From assembly GCF_017497985.1 (NCBI RefSeq), contig NZ_JAGDFV010000007.1, forward strand, positions 61,705 through 125,704: a stretch of DNA of 64,000 nt, in the 5' to 3' direction. Origin of the DNA: Meiothermus sp. CFH 77666. GTDB taxonomy: Bacteria; Deinococcota; Deinococci; Deinococcales; Thermaceae. Shown here one piece after another: positions 1 through 7,760 of this stretch (within the stretch, counting starts at the first letter, position 1; each line of letters opens with the position of its first letter). The notes under the pieces were generated by a model. The model was given only the letters and a program-made list of their open reading frames with translations. It did not search any database and was not told the origin of the DNA. The translations under genes were made by a program, and so were the position numbers.

Positions 1-50
1 TGATGGTGAAGGAGCTGCTCGAGGCCAACGGGCTGGGCCACCTGGCCTGA
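1..50 (+). CDS. C-terminal end of an unidentified protein (partial)
   Basis: An open frame runs in from the left edge and ends at TGA 48-50. The last residues read MVKELLEANGLGHLA. Too little is present to name a family. The ATG at 3-5 is probably an internal methionine. A gap of only 21 bases separates it from the converging gene on the other strand. Confidence 0.4.
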   Translation, partial: MVKELLEANGLGHLA

Positions 51-71
51 CACCCAAACCCAGCGCACAGG

Positions 72-302
72 TCAGTTACCCAAACCGCCGTCGCCCTGCT
101 CTTGTTTCAGCTTCCAACCATAATCCGAAACGGAGCCGTCCCAGTAGCATCTCGAGCAACGCCCGTTCACAAAGGTATGCACGCAAGGCTCATAACCGTA
201 GAGTAGATGCGCACATTCTGGGCACAAAGAATCCATGCGCGACGCGTCGACAAAGAACAAGCTTCCGCACTCATCGCAAGTTTTGAGGGGTCGGTTGGTC
301 AT
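72..302 (-). CDS. small zinc-ribbon protein, unknown function
   Basis: A 76-residue protein starting at ATG 302. It has a CDEC pair near residue 9, a CPEC pair near residue 27, a CVH near residue 40 and a CSRC pair near residue 49. This spacing suggests two zinc-binding knuckles. No signal peptide or membrane segment is visible. I do not recognise the family; such proteins often bind nucleic acid or protein partners, but nothing here shows which. It converges with the fragment at the left edge. Confidence 0.6.
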   Translation of the reverse strand: MTNRPLKTCDECGSLFFVDASRMDSLCPECAHLLYGYEPCVHTFVNGRCSRCYWDGSVSDYGWKLKQEQGDGGLGN

Positions 303-645
303 GTTTGAGTGTGCCTAGTCTAACGCATAACCTGGGGAAGCACCGACAATGACTCTTATGGGGGCACAAGAAACACCATCTAGAATGCCTAATAAACCCT
401 CCTCCGCCATAAAAAAAAGCAGAGGCACGGGAGAAGCGGACAGACGATACCACTAGAAAATGTTCCTGTTATTTCGCCATTCTCAAGAAGGTATCAAAGC
501 ACTTTTACCCAAAACCTGATCCGCTCTTCCAACCAGTATGCACCTCTAAACCCAGGCAATTAACGCTTTCTCATCCCAAGGGCCCCCAAACACCGTTCTG
601 GTCATGCTTCAGTCATCCATCCTCGCGTAAGCTGGTAGCAAACCA
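303..645. other. gene-free stretch
   Basis: About 340 bases between two divergent genes. It is less GC-rich than its surroundings and holds an A-run near 410. It probably carries both promoters, but I see no convincing -35/-10 pair. Short open frames here have no SD and no recognisable motif. Confidence 0.4.
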
Positions 646-658
646 AGGAGGTGTGTGG

Positions 659-2011
659 ATGAAACTGCTGCGTGGCCTGGTGGGTGCAATTCTTCTGATG
701 GCGTTCGGCTGGGGAGGTGCCCTGGCCGATACCTTCGACATCTTCGAGTACAGCCCGCCCCAGGGCTGGAAGAAGAGCAACCTGCAAGGGGGGGTCATGC
801 TGGCGCTGCAAACCAAGGAGTCCTTTGGCAGCATTGTGCTGTATGCCAGTGTACCAGCGGGCAACAACCCCGAGCAAAACTTCAGGGGCGAGTGGAAGCG
901 GCTGGTGGCCGAGGGTCTGGGGCTTTCGGGCGAGCCCACCACCGAGATGGGGCCGCCCAACGGCGACTACCAGAACCTGGCCGGGGGCATTGCGGCCTCG
1001 CAGGATGGGCTCAACTATGTGGTGCTGCTGTCCACCTTTACCGGCAACGGGCGCGTAGCCAGCATCCTCTACATCACCACCGACGAGAAGCTCTTCGACC
1101 TGTTCGACCGTTTCAACAGCTCGCTCAAGCTCAACAAGCCCAAAGCTGCCCAGGCCCCGCCGCAAAACGTGGCCCGCCCGCCCAGCAACGCCCCCGCCAA
1201 CGTCCGCAGCATCTCCACCCCCACCACCCGCTTCAACGACGGCTGGGTGGCCACCATCGAAAACGGCTTCGTGCGGGTAGCTAAGGGCGACCTGGTGGTA
1301 CTGCTCTACTACGGGATGCCGCTGCCCGAAAACATGTGGGTGACGGGCAACGAGCAGGACAGGGTCAACTACTACTGGAGCCGCCTGGTGGCTCCCCGCT
1401 ACAAGGTGGACGAGCTCAAGGTGTTCAAGAACGACACCTGCTATTTCTGCCTCTACTTTGGCGAGGGCAGCGCCACCGAGATAGCCACCGGGGCCCGCAA
1501 GCACGTGGCGCTGTACATCGGCTTCGACAAGGGTCTGGGGTATGCCATTCAGGTGGTGGCCCCGAGCTTTGCCGCGTTCCAGAGGGAGTTTCCCAACATC
1601 GAGGCGGTGGGTAAGATGTACGGCTACAACAAGTTCGCGGTCAAGGCCGCCGACCTGACCGGCAAATGGACCTCGAGCAGTGCTGCCGCCGGGCAGTACT
1701 ACAACTCGGTCACGGGAGCCTATGCGGGCATGAACGCGGTGAGCAAGTCCGATACCTTCACCTTCAACCAGGGTGGAACCTACAGCTCCAGCCACAGCGG
1801 GGCCAGCGGCTTTGTGGGTTCACAGCAGTTTTACTCGCAAAAGTACCAGGGCCGCATGACCCTGAGCGACTGGCGCCTAACCCTGACCAACCGCTTCAAC
1901 AACAAGAACGAGGTGTTCGAGGCCTATTTCGAGATGACCGGGGCCGGGCCGGTGCTGCACCTGATTCAGGTGGATGCCAGGGGCATTCACTATCGGTTAA
2001 CGCGGGAGTAA
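659..2011 (+). CDS. secreted protein of unknown function
   Basis: A 450-residue protein. ATG 659 is chosen over GTG 653 because AAGGAGG at 645-651 sits about 7 bases before it. Residues 1-23 form a signal peptide (hydrophobic run, cleavage after GGALA). The first ~150 residues look like a compact domain, then a Pro/Ala/Asn-rich linker (near 165-190), then a second half rich in aromatic, Ser and Gly residues that could form beta strands (ADLTGKW near 337 resembles the start of a lipocalin-like barrel). A CYFC motif lies near residue 261. I do not recognise a named family. It stands alone, with no operon partner on its strand. Confidence 0.75.
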   Translation: MKLLRGLVGAILLMAFGWGGALADTFDIFEYSPPQGWKKSNLQGGVMLALQTKESFGSIVLYASVPAGNNPEQNFRGEWKRLVAEGLGLSGEPTTEMGPPNGDYQNLAGGIAASQDGLNYVVLLSTFTGNGRVASILYITTDEKLFDLFDRFNSSLKLNKPKAAQAPPQNVARPPSNAPANVRSISTPTTRFNDGWVATIENGFVRVAKGDLVVLLYYGMPLPENMWVTGNEQDRVNYYWSRLVAPRYKVDELKVFKNDTCYFCLYFGEGSATEIATGARKHVALYIGFDKGLGYAIQVVAPSFAAFQREFPNIEAVGKMYGYNKFAVKAADLTGKWTSSSAAAGQYYNSVTGAYAGMNAVSKSDTFTFNQGGTYSSSHSGASGFVGSQQFYSQKYQGRMTLSDWRLTLTNRFNNKNEVFEAYFEMTGAGPVLHLIQVDARGIHYRLTRE

Positions 2012-2034
2012 TACCGTCCTTGAGCATTTTGCAT

Positions 2035-2083
2035 GTCGTAGGAGGTGGGAGGTAGGGAGTAGGCATTGGAAAATACCTCCCAC
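2035..2083. repeat. heptanucleotide array with inverted repeat
   Basis: Four 7-nt units, GTCGTAG GAGGTGG GAGGTAG GGAGTAG, fill 2035-2062. A 10-bp inverted repeat overlaps them: GTGGGAGGTA at 2045-2054 and TACCTCCCAC at 2074-2083. It lies between two convergent genes. A nearby direct repeat of AAGTTGGT (about 2111 and 2128) may belong to another element. Confidence 0.6.
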
Positions 2084-2137
2084 TTCTCGCCCCAGCCCAT
2101 GCGTCGCTGAAAGTTGGTTATACGCCAAAAGTTGGTA

Positions 2138-3127
2138 CTACCCGGCCACCCCGGCGAGCTGCCAGTCTGCCTCGGGGTACATGGGCTTGATGGTACGCAG
2201 GAGTTCGTTCAAGCGGTCAAGGGTCTCGAGGCCCTCCTCGCGCAACGCCTCGCGCACCCGGTTGCGGTCGGGGTAAAAGCGCAGGGGGTGCTGCCAGACC
2301 GCACGGCCTGCCAGGTAGCCCCGGGCCCCGGCGGCCAGGGCGGCCTCCAGCATCTGCACGAACTGATCGGCCCCCAGCCCCCCCGAAAGCAGCAGCCAGG
2401 GGGCGGGCAGCCGGGTGTATTCGCGCATATCGGCCTCGAGTTCGTCCAGCGAATAGCCGCTGCCGCCAAACTCCTTCACCAGCTCGGCGGCCCCCGGAAA
2501 GGCCAGCTTGTAGAGGTCCACATTAAAGCCAGGGTCGGCAAAGGCGGCGGCAATCTCCAGCGACATCTCGCGCAGCCTGGCCTGGTAGGTTGCGGCGTCC
2601 TCGCCGGGAAGGGGGTAAGGCAGCACCTCGAAGATGAACAGTCGGTCGGCTTTCCGGCACTGTGCCCCCACCTCGCGCACCAGGTTCATTTGGTGCTCCA
2701 CCACCTCGGGGGGTGCATCGGGCCGGTGCCAGGCCAGAAGCTTCAGGCCATCGGCCCCCATCCGCACAGCCTGCTCCACGCTCCAGCCCGGAATGATTGC
2801 GCTCTTGCGCCAGCCCCCCTCCACGGTTTCGAAGCGGTGGTGCTCGAGGGTCAGCATCAGGCCGGTCTCGCGCGGCAGGGTGGGCATGGCTGCCGGAAAG
2901 GCGTAGTGCGGGTCTATCAAAATGCCGGTCACGGCGCGGCCCAGGGTCTCGGCCAGAAGGCCCTTTAGCTCGGTCACTTGGGGCCCTACCTGTTCGGGGT
3001 CGCGGCCCAGGGCCTGGGCCACCAGGTGCATCAAGGGGGGGCGCTGGTCAATGGCCAGGGTGCCAAACCGCATGGCCCCATCACCGATACGGGCAAACGC
3101 TCGAGCTTTGGCCGGGGTGGTTTTCAT
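2138..3127 (-). CDS. LacD/YihT-type class I aldolase, probable sulfofructose-1-phosphate aldolase
   Basis: A 329-residue TIM-barrel aldolase. Visible landmarks: LAIDQR near residue 25, DGLKLLAWH near 128, DLYKLAFPG near 205 (likely Schiff-base Lys) and LAGRAVW near 282, the last closely like the E. coli YihT segment. Known members split tagatose-1,6-bisphosphate (LacD) or 6-deoxy-6-sulfofructose-1-phosphate (YihT) into DHAP and an aldehyde. The sulfo substrate is inferred from the operon, which also encodes sulfolactate enzymes. Start ATG 3127 overlaps the stop of the Nudix gene (ATGA), so translation is probably coupled. It is the last gene of the eleven-gene operon. A tagatose-type role remains possible if the operon assignment is wrong. 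Confidence 0.8.
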   Translation of the reverse strand: MKTTPAKARAFARIGDGAMRFGTLAIDQRPPLMHLVAQALGRDPEQVGPQVTELKGLLAETLGRAVTGILIDPHYAFPAAMPTLPRETGLMLTLEHHRFETVEGGWRKSAIIPGWSVEQAVRMGADGLKLLAWHRPDAPPEVVEHQMNLVREVGAQCRKADRLFIFEVLPYPLPGEDAATYQARLREMSLEIAAAFADPGFNVDLYKLAFPGAAELVKEFGGSGYSLDELEADMREYTRLPAPWLLLSGGLGADQFVQMLEAALAAGARGYLAGRAVWQHPLRFYPDRNRVREALREEGLETLDRLNELLRTIKPMYPEADWQLAGVAG

Positions 3128-3588
3128 AGTTCTCCTCGCTCTACAGCTTGCTTAAGCAGTGCTAAAGCTTTTTGGTTAACCGGCCCCATCAGGGGCGGCA
3201 GGTCGTTCAGGGCAAAAAAACGCACCTCTTTGGTTTCTTTGGGGTCTGGGCGGAAAGCCTGGCCTGCATAACGGCCCAGGTAGATTGCACTCACGTTGTA
3301 CACCTCGTCGCCATTGGGGTAGCGGTAGTAGTATTCGGGGCCGGAGAGCAGGGCAAAAAGCCGCAGCTCGCCCACCTCCAGGCCGGTTTCTTCCCGCAGC
3401 TCGCGTCGGGCGGTTTCTTCCAGGCTCTCGCCCAGCTCGCAAGCGCCTCCCGGCGTGGCCCAGTCGTGGGTATCGGTGCGGTGTTGCAATAGCACGCGGT
3501 TTTGTGCGTCCAGCAGCAGCACCCCGGCCCCCACCATCAGGAGGGGACGTGCGCCCACCGCCGCTCGCAGTTCGCTCAGGTAGCCCAC
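3124..3588 (-). CDS. Nudix hydrolase inside the sulfonate operon
   Basis: A 154-residue Nudix protein. The Nudix box is complete: GGACELGESLEETARREL then REETGLEV near residues 47-72. Family members hydrolyse nucleoside diphosphates linked to another moiety. The substrate cannot be read from sequence. It starts at 3588, directly against the stop of the kinase gene, and overlaps the aldolase start by 4 bases, so it is embedded in the operon rather than inserted beside it. A housecleaning role (for example a damaged nucleotide sugar or dinucleotide cofactor) would fit but is a guess. Confidence 0.85.
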   Translation of the reverse strand: MGYLSELRAAVGARPLLMVGAGVLLLDAQNRVLLQHRTDTHDWATPGGACELGESLEETARRELREETGLEVGELRLFALLSGPEYYYRYPNGDEVYNVSAIYLGRYAGQAFRPDPKETKEVRFFALNDLPPLMGPVNQKALALLKQAVERGEL

Positions 3589-4431
3589 TCAAGCCCCCAA
3601 AAAGGCCCGTACTTCCGCCAGGGTGGGCGGCTGGCCCTTGGCGCAGTGCAGGGCGGCTACCGCGCTGGCGAACTCGAGCGCCTCCACATTCCCTTTGCCC
3701 TCGGCCACGGCCAGCGTAAAGGCCCCGTGGAACACATCCCCGGCCCCGGTGGTGTCCTGCACGTGAACTCGGTGGGCTGCTACCTGCCCTCCCCCATACG
3801 CCACCCCCTCGGCCCCCAGGGTCACGGCGGCAAACACCCCCAGCCCCTGCAAGCGGGCCAGCAGGGCCTCGACCCCCCCCAGCTTGGCGGCCAGCTCCTC
3901 CGAGGCCACCACATGGGTGGCCACCTGGGTCAGCATCCAGTCGTCGTCGCGGTCGCGGTCGAGGTCGAGCACCACCGGAATACCCCGCTCCCGCGCGGCC
4001 TGGCCCAGCCCATAGCCGGCAGCAGCCCAGCGTCCGTCCAGCAGCAAAGCCCCCGCCCCTTTGAGCAGGCGTTCCTCGTTCAGCACCAGTTCCTCCGGCA
4101 GGGCAGGCCGGTAGGGAAAAATAAACCGCTCGCCCTCCGGCGTCACCAGCACCGCCGAGACCGGGGTGGCCGCGCCCAGCTGGAAGTGGGGCTTAACCCC
4201 TTCGGCCCGTAGCATCTCCTCCAGGCGCTCGCCGGCGGCATCGTCGCCCCGGCGGCTCAGCAGGTGGGCTTCGGCCCCCAGGCGGGCGGCAGCCACCGCC
4301 GCGACTGCTGCGGGGCCGCCCAGGGTCTCGCGGTAAGCCCGCACGCCAGTGCGGCTCTCGCGGGGGGGAAACGCTTCGATGTAGTAGCGCTGGTCGAGGT
4401 TGGCCCAGCCGATGGTCAGAACCTTCACCAT
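3589..4431 (-). CDS. PfkB-family sugar kinase, probable sulfofructose kinase
   Basis: A 280-residue ribokinase-fold kinase. It has the N-terminal glycine signature (ETLGGPAAVAA near residue 36) and the C-terminal PfkB motif DTTGAGDVFHGAF near residue 224, with the catalytic Asp. PfkB kinases phosphorylate sugar or nucleoside hydroxyls with ATP. Between an isomerase and a LacD/YihT aldolase, the expected step is 6-deoxy-6-sulfofructose to its 1-phosphate, as for YihV. The ATG overlaps the isomerase stop by 7 bases. Alternative: a tagatose-6-phosphate or fructose-phosphate kinase in an ordinary sugar pathway. Confidence 0.85.
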   Translation of the reverse strand: MVKVLTIGWANLDQRYYIEAFPPRESRTGVRAYRETLGGPAAVAAVAAARLGAEAHLLSRRGDDAAGERLEEMLRAEGVKPHFQLGAATPVSAVLVTPEGERFIFPYRPALPEELVLNEERLLKGAGALLLDGRWAAAGYGLGQAARERGIPVVLDLDRDRDDDWMLTQVATHVVASEELAAKLGGVEALLARLQGLGVFAAVTLGAEGVAYGGGQVAAHRVHVQDTTGAGDVFHGAFTLAVAEGKGNVEALEFASAVAALHCAKGQPPTLAEVRAFLGA

Positions 4432-5741
4432 ACCAGTCTATGTTCCTCCGGGCGGGCGGGCAGCACCTCGAGGCCCAGCCAGGCACACATCTCCAGCAGA
4501 GCTTCCTCGTGGGCGCCCATGCCCACCGCCAGGTGGTGTGGGATGCGGTGGTTGAACCAGCTCGTCAAGAACTGCCGGGGGGTGAGGGGTTCGGTGGCCC
4601 AGGTGGGGCGGGTGAGGTATCCGGAGTCGCCGTCGTAGCCCTTCTCGCCATTCAGCAGGCCCCCATGCACCACCGCTTTGCGCCCTGGCAGCAGGCGCAG
4701 GCCGGTGATGGGCCCGGCTCGCAAGGGCATGTCGCGCACCGCCGGCAAGTTGCGGTTGAAGTGCGGCACCAGCCGGGTGGGGCCCCCGGCCCAGGCCTGG
4801 GGGGCCTCGCCGCCATGCCAGAGCATCACCCCTTTGGCTGAAAAGTGCGAGATGTCCAGCAGAATGGCCGGCTGGCCCGAGATGGCCTGCAAGGCCAGCA
4901 TGCCCGCCAGGCCCATCACATCGCCTTCGGGGGCCAGGGTATAGCCCCGGTCGGCCAGGCGGGCCATGGCCGCATAGGCCATTACCCCCAGTTTGTCGGG
5001 AATTTCCGGCCACTCCCGCAGGGCTACCCCGTCGTAGGGCTGGGCCAGCTTCTCCAGGGCCAGCTCGAGGCGAAACAGCTCGCAGAGCGCTTCTACCGGG
5101 TATTCGGAAAGCTCGCGGAAGGCCGCCATACGCTCCGCAATCTCCGCTTCCGGTACGGCGGCCAGGGCCTCCCAGAGCTCCTCGAGGCTGGCCTTCTCTA
5201 CCGTCAGGCCCGTCTCCGGCAGCGCTGAAAAGGCAAAAAACCCCGGTGCATGCCCGCCCAGGGCAAGCACCCGCCCCTCGCGCAGCACCTTTGCGCCGCG
5301 CAGGGCCTTCAAGGTGAGCTTCAGGCGGGCCTGGAACCAGGCATCCTCCACCGCCCCGTAAAACCACTTGGTCGGTTTGTGGGCCAGCGAAACCCCCAGG
5401 TTGAGCCCGCAGATGGCGTTCTGTGGCAAGGGCCCGCTTTCCCACACCTCGGGCAATGCCCAGAGCCCTACCGGGATGGGCAGCTCGAGCAGAGGCAAGA
5501 AAGCGTCGCCGGTAGCAAAAGTCACGTGCTGCACCAGGAGCAAGTCCAGCCCAGCAGCCTGCGCCGCACGGGCCGCCGCCTCGGCCTGGGCAGCCTCGGC
5601 CACCGGCTCCGACACATAAGCCAGTTCAAAGCCCAGCTCGCGGCCCAGGGCTTCCAGGGCTTCTTTGGAGGTGTGCTCGAGGCCAAACCGCGACCCCCGA
5701 AAAAGGGGCCGCACGATGGGAACTAAACCGATTCGTAGCAT
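4425..5741 (-). CDS. L-fucose-isomerase-fold aldose-ketose isomerase, possible sulfoquinovose isomerase
   Basis: A 438-residue protein. The C-terminal half carries the fucose-isomerase pattern: APEGDVMGLAGML (Glu/Asp ligand) near residue 275, ILLDISHFS near 298 and RIPHHLAVGMG near 405, i.e. the E, D and H metal ligands. Family members use Mn2+ to interconvert aldoses and ketoses. Isomerases of this fold, unlike YihS, are reported in Gram-positive sulfoglycolysis; I infer sulfoquinovose to sulfofructose from the neighbours. Start: MLRIGLVP at 5741 is preferred to an ATG at 5756, whose leader is built from the adjoining heptanucleotide repeat; neither has a clear SD. Confidence 0.75.
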   Translation of the reverse strand: MLRIGLVPIVRPLFRGSRFGLEHTSKEALEALGRELGFELAYVSEPVAEAAQAEAAARAAQAAGLDLLLVQHVTFATGDAFLPLLELPIPVGLWALPEVWESGPLPQNAICGLNLGVSLAHKPTKWFYGAVEDAWFQARLKLTLKALRGAKVLREGRVLALGGHAPGFFAFSALPETGLTVEKASLEELWEALAAVPEAEIAERMAAFRELSEYPVEALCELFRLELALEKLAQPYDGVALREWPEIPDKLGVMAYAAMARLADRGYTLAPEGDVMGLAGMLALQAISGQPAILLDISHFSAKGVMLWHGGEAPQAWAGGPTRLVPHFNRNLPAVRDMPLRAGPITGLRLLPGRKAVVHGGLLNGEKGYDGDSGYLTRPTWATEPLTPRQFLTSWFNHRIPHHLAVGMGAHEEALLEMCAWLGLEVLPARPEEHRLVW

Positions 5742-5772
5742 AAGCAGATGGCGCATAGCCGATAACGTATTG

Positions 5773-5842
5773 GCTGATAGCTGACAGCTGATAGCTGATA
5801 GCTGATGGCTATAGGCTATTAGCTATGGGCTATTGGCTATAG
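5773..5842. repeat. ten-unit heptanucleotide array inside the operon
   Basis: Ten consecutive 7-nt units, each beginning GCT: GCTGATA, GCTGACA, GCTGATA, GCTGATA, GCTGATG, GCTATAG, GCTATTA, GCTATGG, GCTATTG, GCTATAG. The period is unbroken. It fills the gap between the ABC permease gene and the isomerase gene, leaving almost no other spacer. The units drift from GCTGATx to GCTATxx, as if copied and mutated. Confidence 0.85.
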
Positions 5843-5846
5843 ACCC

Positions 5847-6674
5847 TTATCCCTTCACCCCTCCCTGCGTCAAACCGCCCACCACCCGCTCCTGGAAGAT
5901 GGCAATCACCAGCGCCACCGGCACCAGGGCAATCACCAGCGCCGCCGAGATGAGCGGCCAGGGAAAGCTGTACTCGCCCTGCAAAAACTGAATGCCCACC
6001 GGCAGGGTACGCATGGCCTGCGAGGGCATCAGGGTCAGGGCCAGCAGAAACTCGTCCCAACTGTTCACGAAGGCCAGAATGCTGGCAGTAAACACCCCCG
6101 GTGCCGATAGCGGCACCACAATGCGCCACAGCGCCCCCAGGCGGGAGCAGCCGTCCACCATGGCCGCAGATTCCAGATCCTTGGGAATGCCCTGAAAAAA
6201 GCTCACCAGCACCAGCGTAGCCACCGGAATCGAGAGGGCCGCATGGGGCAGAATCAGGGCGATGTAGTTGTTGCGCAGCCCCAGGGCCAGCACCATCTCG
6301 AACAAAGGCAGCAGCAAGGTGACCGTAGGGAACATCGAGACCCCCACCAGCAGGGAAAAAATCAGGGTCTTGTTGGGAATCCGCAACCGCGCCAGGGCAT
6401 AGGCCGCCAGCGCCGATACCAACACGCACAACAGCGTAGCTCCCCCCGCCACAATCAGGCTGTTCAGGAAGTAGCGCATGATGGGCGCGTTGGTAAAGGC
6501 CTGCACGTAGTTCTGTAAAGTCGGGTTTTCCGGCAGCCAGGTGATGGGGATACGGGTCAACTCGCCCTCGGTTTTGAAGGAGGTGAGCAGAATCCACACC
6601 GCCGGGAAGAAGCCGTTGATCACCACAATGCCCGCCGCCACCCAGAGCCATATCCGAGGATTATCCCATTTCAT
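5847..6674 (-). CDS. ABC sugar transporter permease (MalG type)
   Basis: A 275-residue inner-membrane protein with about six hydrophobic segments. The EAA loop, ESAAMVDGCSRLGALWRIVV near residue 185, is the site that contacts the ATPase. It belongs to the CUT1 sugar importer group, as the MalG-like half of a permease pair. Its partner is the next gene upstream (6752-7657), and the binding protein comes before that. No ATPase gene is present in the operon, so a shared MsiK/MalK-type ATPase elsewhere is expected. The cargo is inferred to be sulfoquinovose or a sulfoquinovosyl glycoside. Confidence 0.9.
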   Translation of the reverse strand: MKWDNPRIWLWVAAGIVVINGFFPAVWILLTSFKTEGELTRIPITWLPENPTLQNYVQAFTNAPIMRYFLNSLIVAGGATLLCVLVSALAAYALARLRIPNKTLIFSLLVGVSMFPTVTLLLPLFEMVLALGLRNNYIALILPHAALSIPVATLVLVSFFQGIPKDLESAAMVDGCSRLGALWRIVVPLSAPGVFTASILAFVNSWDEFLLALTLMPSQAMRTLPVGIQFLQGEYSFPWPLISAALVIALVPVALVIAIFQERVVGGLTQGGVKG

Positions 6675-6751
6675 ACAGCCCTCCAGCAGGCGAGATGCCC
6701 AAAACCAAATACCGATCTGCTCGCTCGGAGCTTTTAGCCTCAGGCAGTTGG

Positions 6752-7657
6752 CTAGTCATCGGCCCCCCTCACATAGCGCAGATAAACCAGTGTGACCGCA
6801 AAGCTGATCAAAAACATCAGCACCGCTAAAGCCGAACCATAGCCAAAGTTCAGGTTTTCGATGCTCATAGTACGCACGTACATGGCCAGGGTCTCGAACG
6901 AGCTACCGCCGTTTTGCATGGCAAAGGGGATATCGAAGGTCTGAAAAGCGGTGATGGTGCGGAAGATGGCCGCTACCAGGATGGCCGGTAGCAAGAGCGG
7001 CAGGGTGATGCGCCAGAAGCTCTGCCAACGGTTGGCGCCGTCCACCGCCGCCGACTCGTAGAGTTCCTTGGGGATCACCTGCAAGCCCGCCAGCAGAATA
7101 AGCGCCACAAAGGAACTGCTTTTCCAGATGATGCTTATGCAGATGGCCCAGAACAATAGCTCCGGCGTGGTCACCCAGAGCAAACGCTCGCCGCCCAGGC
7201 GCACAATCACATCGTTAACGACGCCATACTGGCTATCAAAAAACCACCTGAAAATGAGCCCTGCGAACACCAGTGGCAGCGCCCAGGGCAGGAGCAAACC
7301 CAGGCGCACCGGCCATTTGACGCGAAAGGGCAGGTTGGCCAGCAAGGCCAGCAAAAGCCCCACCACCAGCGCTCCGGGCACCGTGACCAGCACAATCAGC
7401 AGGGTATTCCAGAGGGCCGTCCAGAAACGCTCATCCGCAAAGGCCTGCACGAAGTTCTGGAAGCCCACAAAAACCGGACTGTTGCCGGTCTCGTCGGTCA
7501 GGCGACGGCGAAAAAGACTGGTATACAAAAGCCGCCCCACCGGATACAGCGCCACCAGGCCCAGAAGCAGGGCTGCCGGAACCAGCAACCAAAAGGCCAG
7601 GGCGCGCTCGCTCAGGTCGCCAAAGCTACGGCGGATTCTGGACTGGGGCTGGGTCAT
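6752..7657 (-). CDS. ABC sugar transporter permease (MalF type)
   Basis: A 301-residue inner-membrane protein with about six hydrophobic segments and the EAA loop YESAAVDGANRWQSFWRITL near residue 200. It forms the MalF-like half of the CUT1 permease. The N-terminus (to about residue 20) is cytoplasmic and basic. Start ATG 7657. It is 103 bases downstream of the binding-protein gene and 77 bases upstream of the MalG-type gene. Its place between sulfolactate enzymes and the isomerase/kinase/aldolase set suggests the imported compound is a sulfonated sugar. Confidence 0.9.
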   Translation of the reverse strand: MTQPQSRIRRSFGDLSERALAFWLLVPAALLLGLVALYPVGRLLYTSLFRRRLTDETGNSPVFVGFQNFVQAFADERFWTALWNTLLIVLVTVPGALVVGLLLALLANLPFRVKWPVRLGLLLPWALPLVFAGLIFRWFFDSQYGVVNDVIVRLGGERLLWVTTPELLFWAICISIIWKSSSFVALILLAGLQVIPKELYESAAVDGANRWQSFWRITLPLLLPAILVAAIFRTITAFQTFDIPFAMQNGGSSFETLAMYVRTMSIENLNFGYGSALAVLMFLISFAVTLVYLRYVRGADD

Positions 7658-7760
7658 AAGTCACATCCTTGGTTTTTGGGTTTGGAAAAGTCCACGGGAA
7701 GCCAACACAAAGGGCCTGAGCCGCAAAAGGTGGCTTCCCGTGGGAAGCTGGGCAAAACCC

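Noticed and set aside
271..453. Small gene overlapping the zinc-ribbon start
   Set aside because: It lacks an SD and motifs and would share bases with a better-supported gene.
602..1795. Long open frame opposite the secreted protein gene
   Set aside because: It is antisense to a gene with a signal peptide and SD, and its product is Gly/Val/Arg-rich without motifs, typical of GC-rich shadow frames. The same applies to long frames opposite the VanW gene (17944-19938), aspC (32851-34545) and the MoxR gene (47624-49138).
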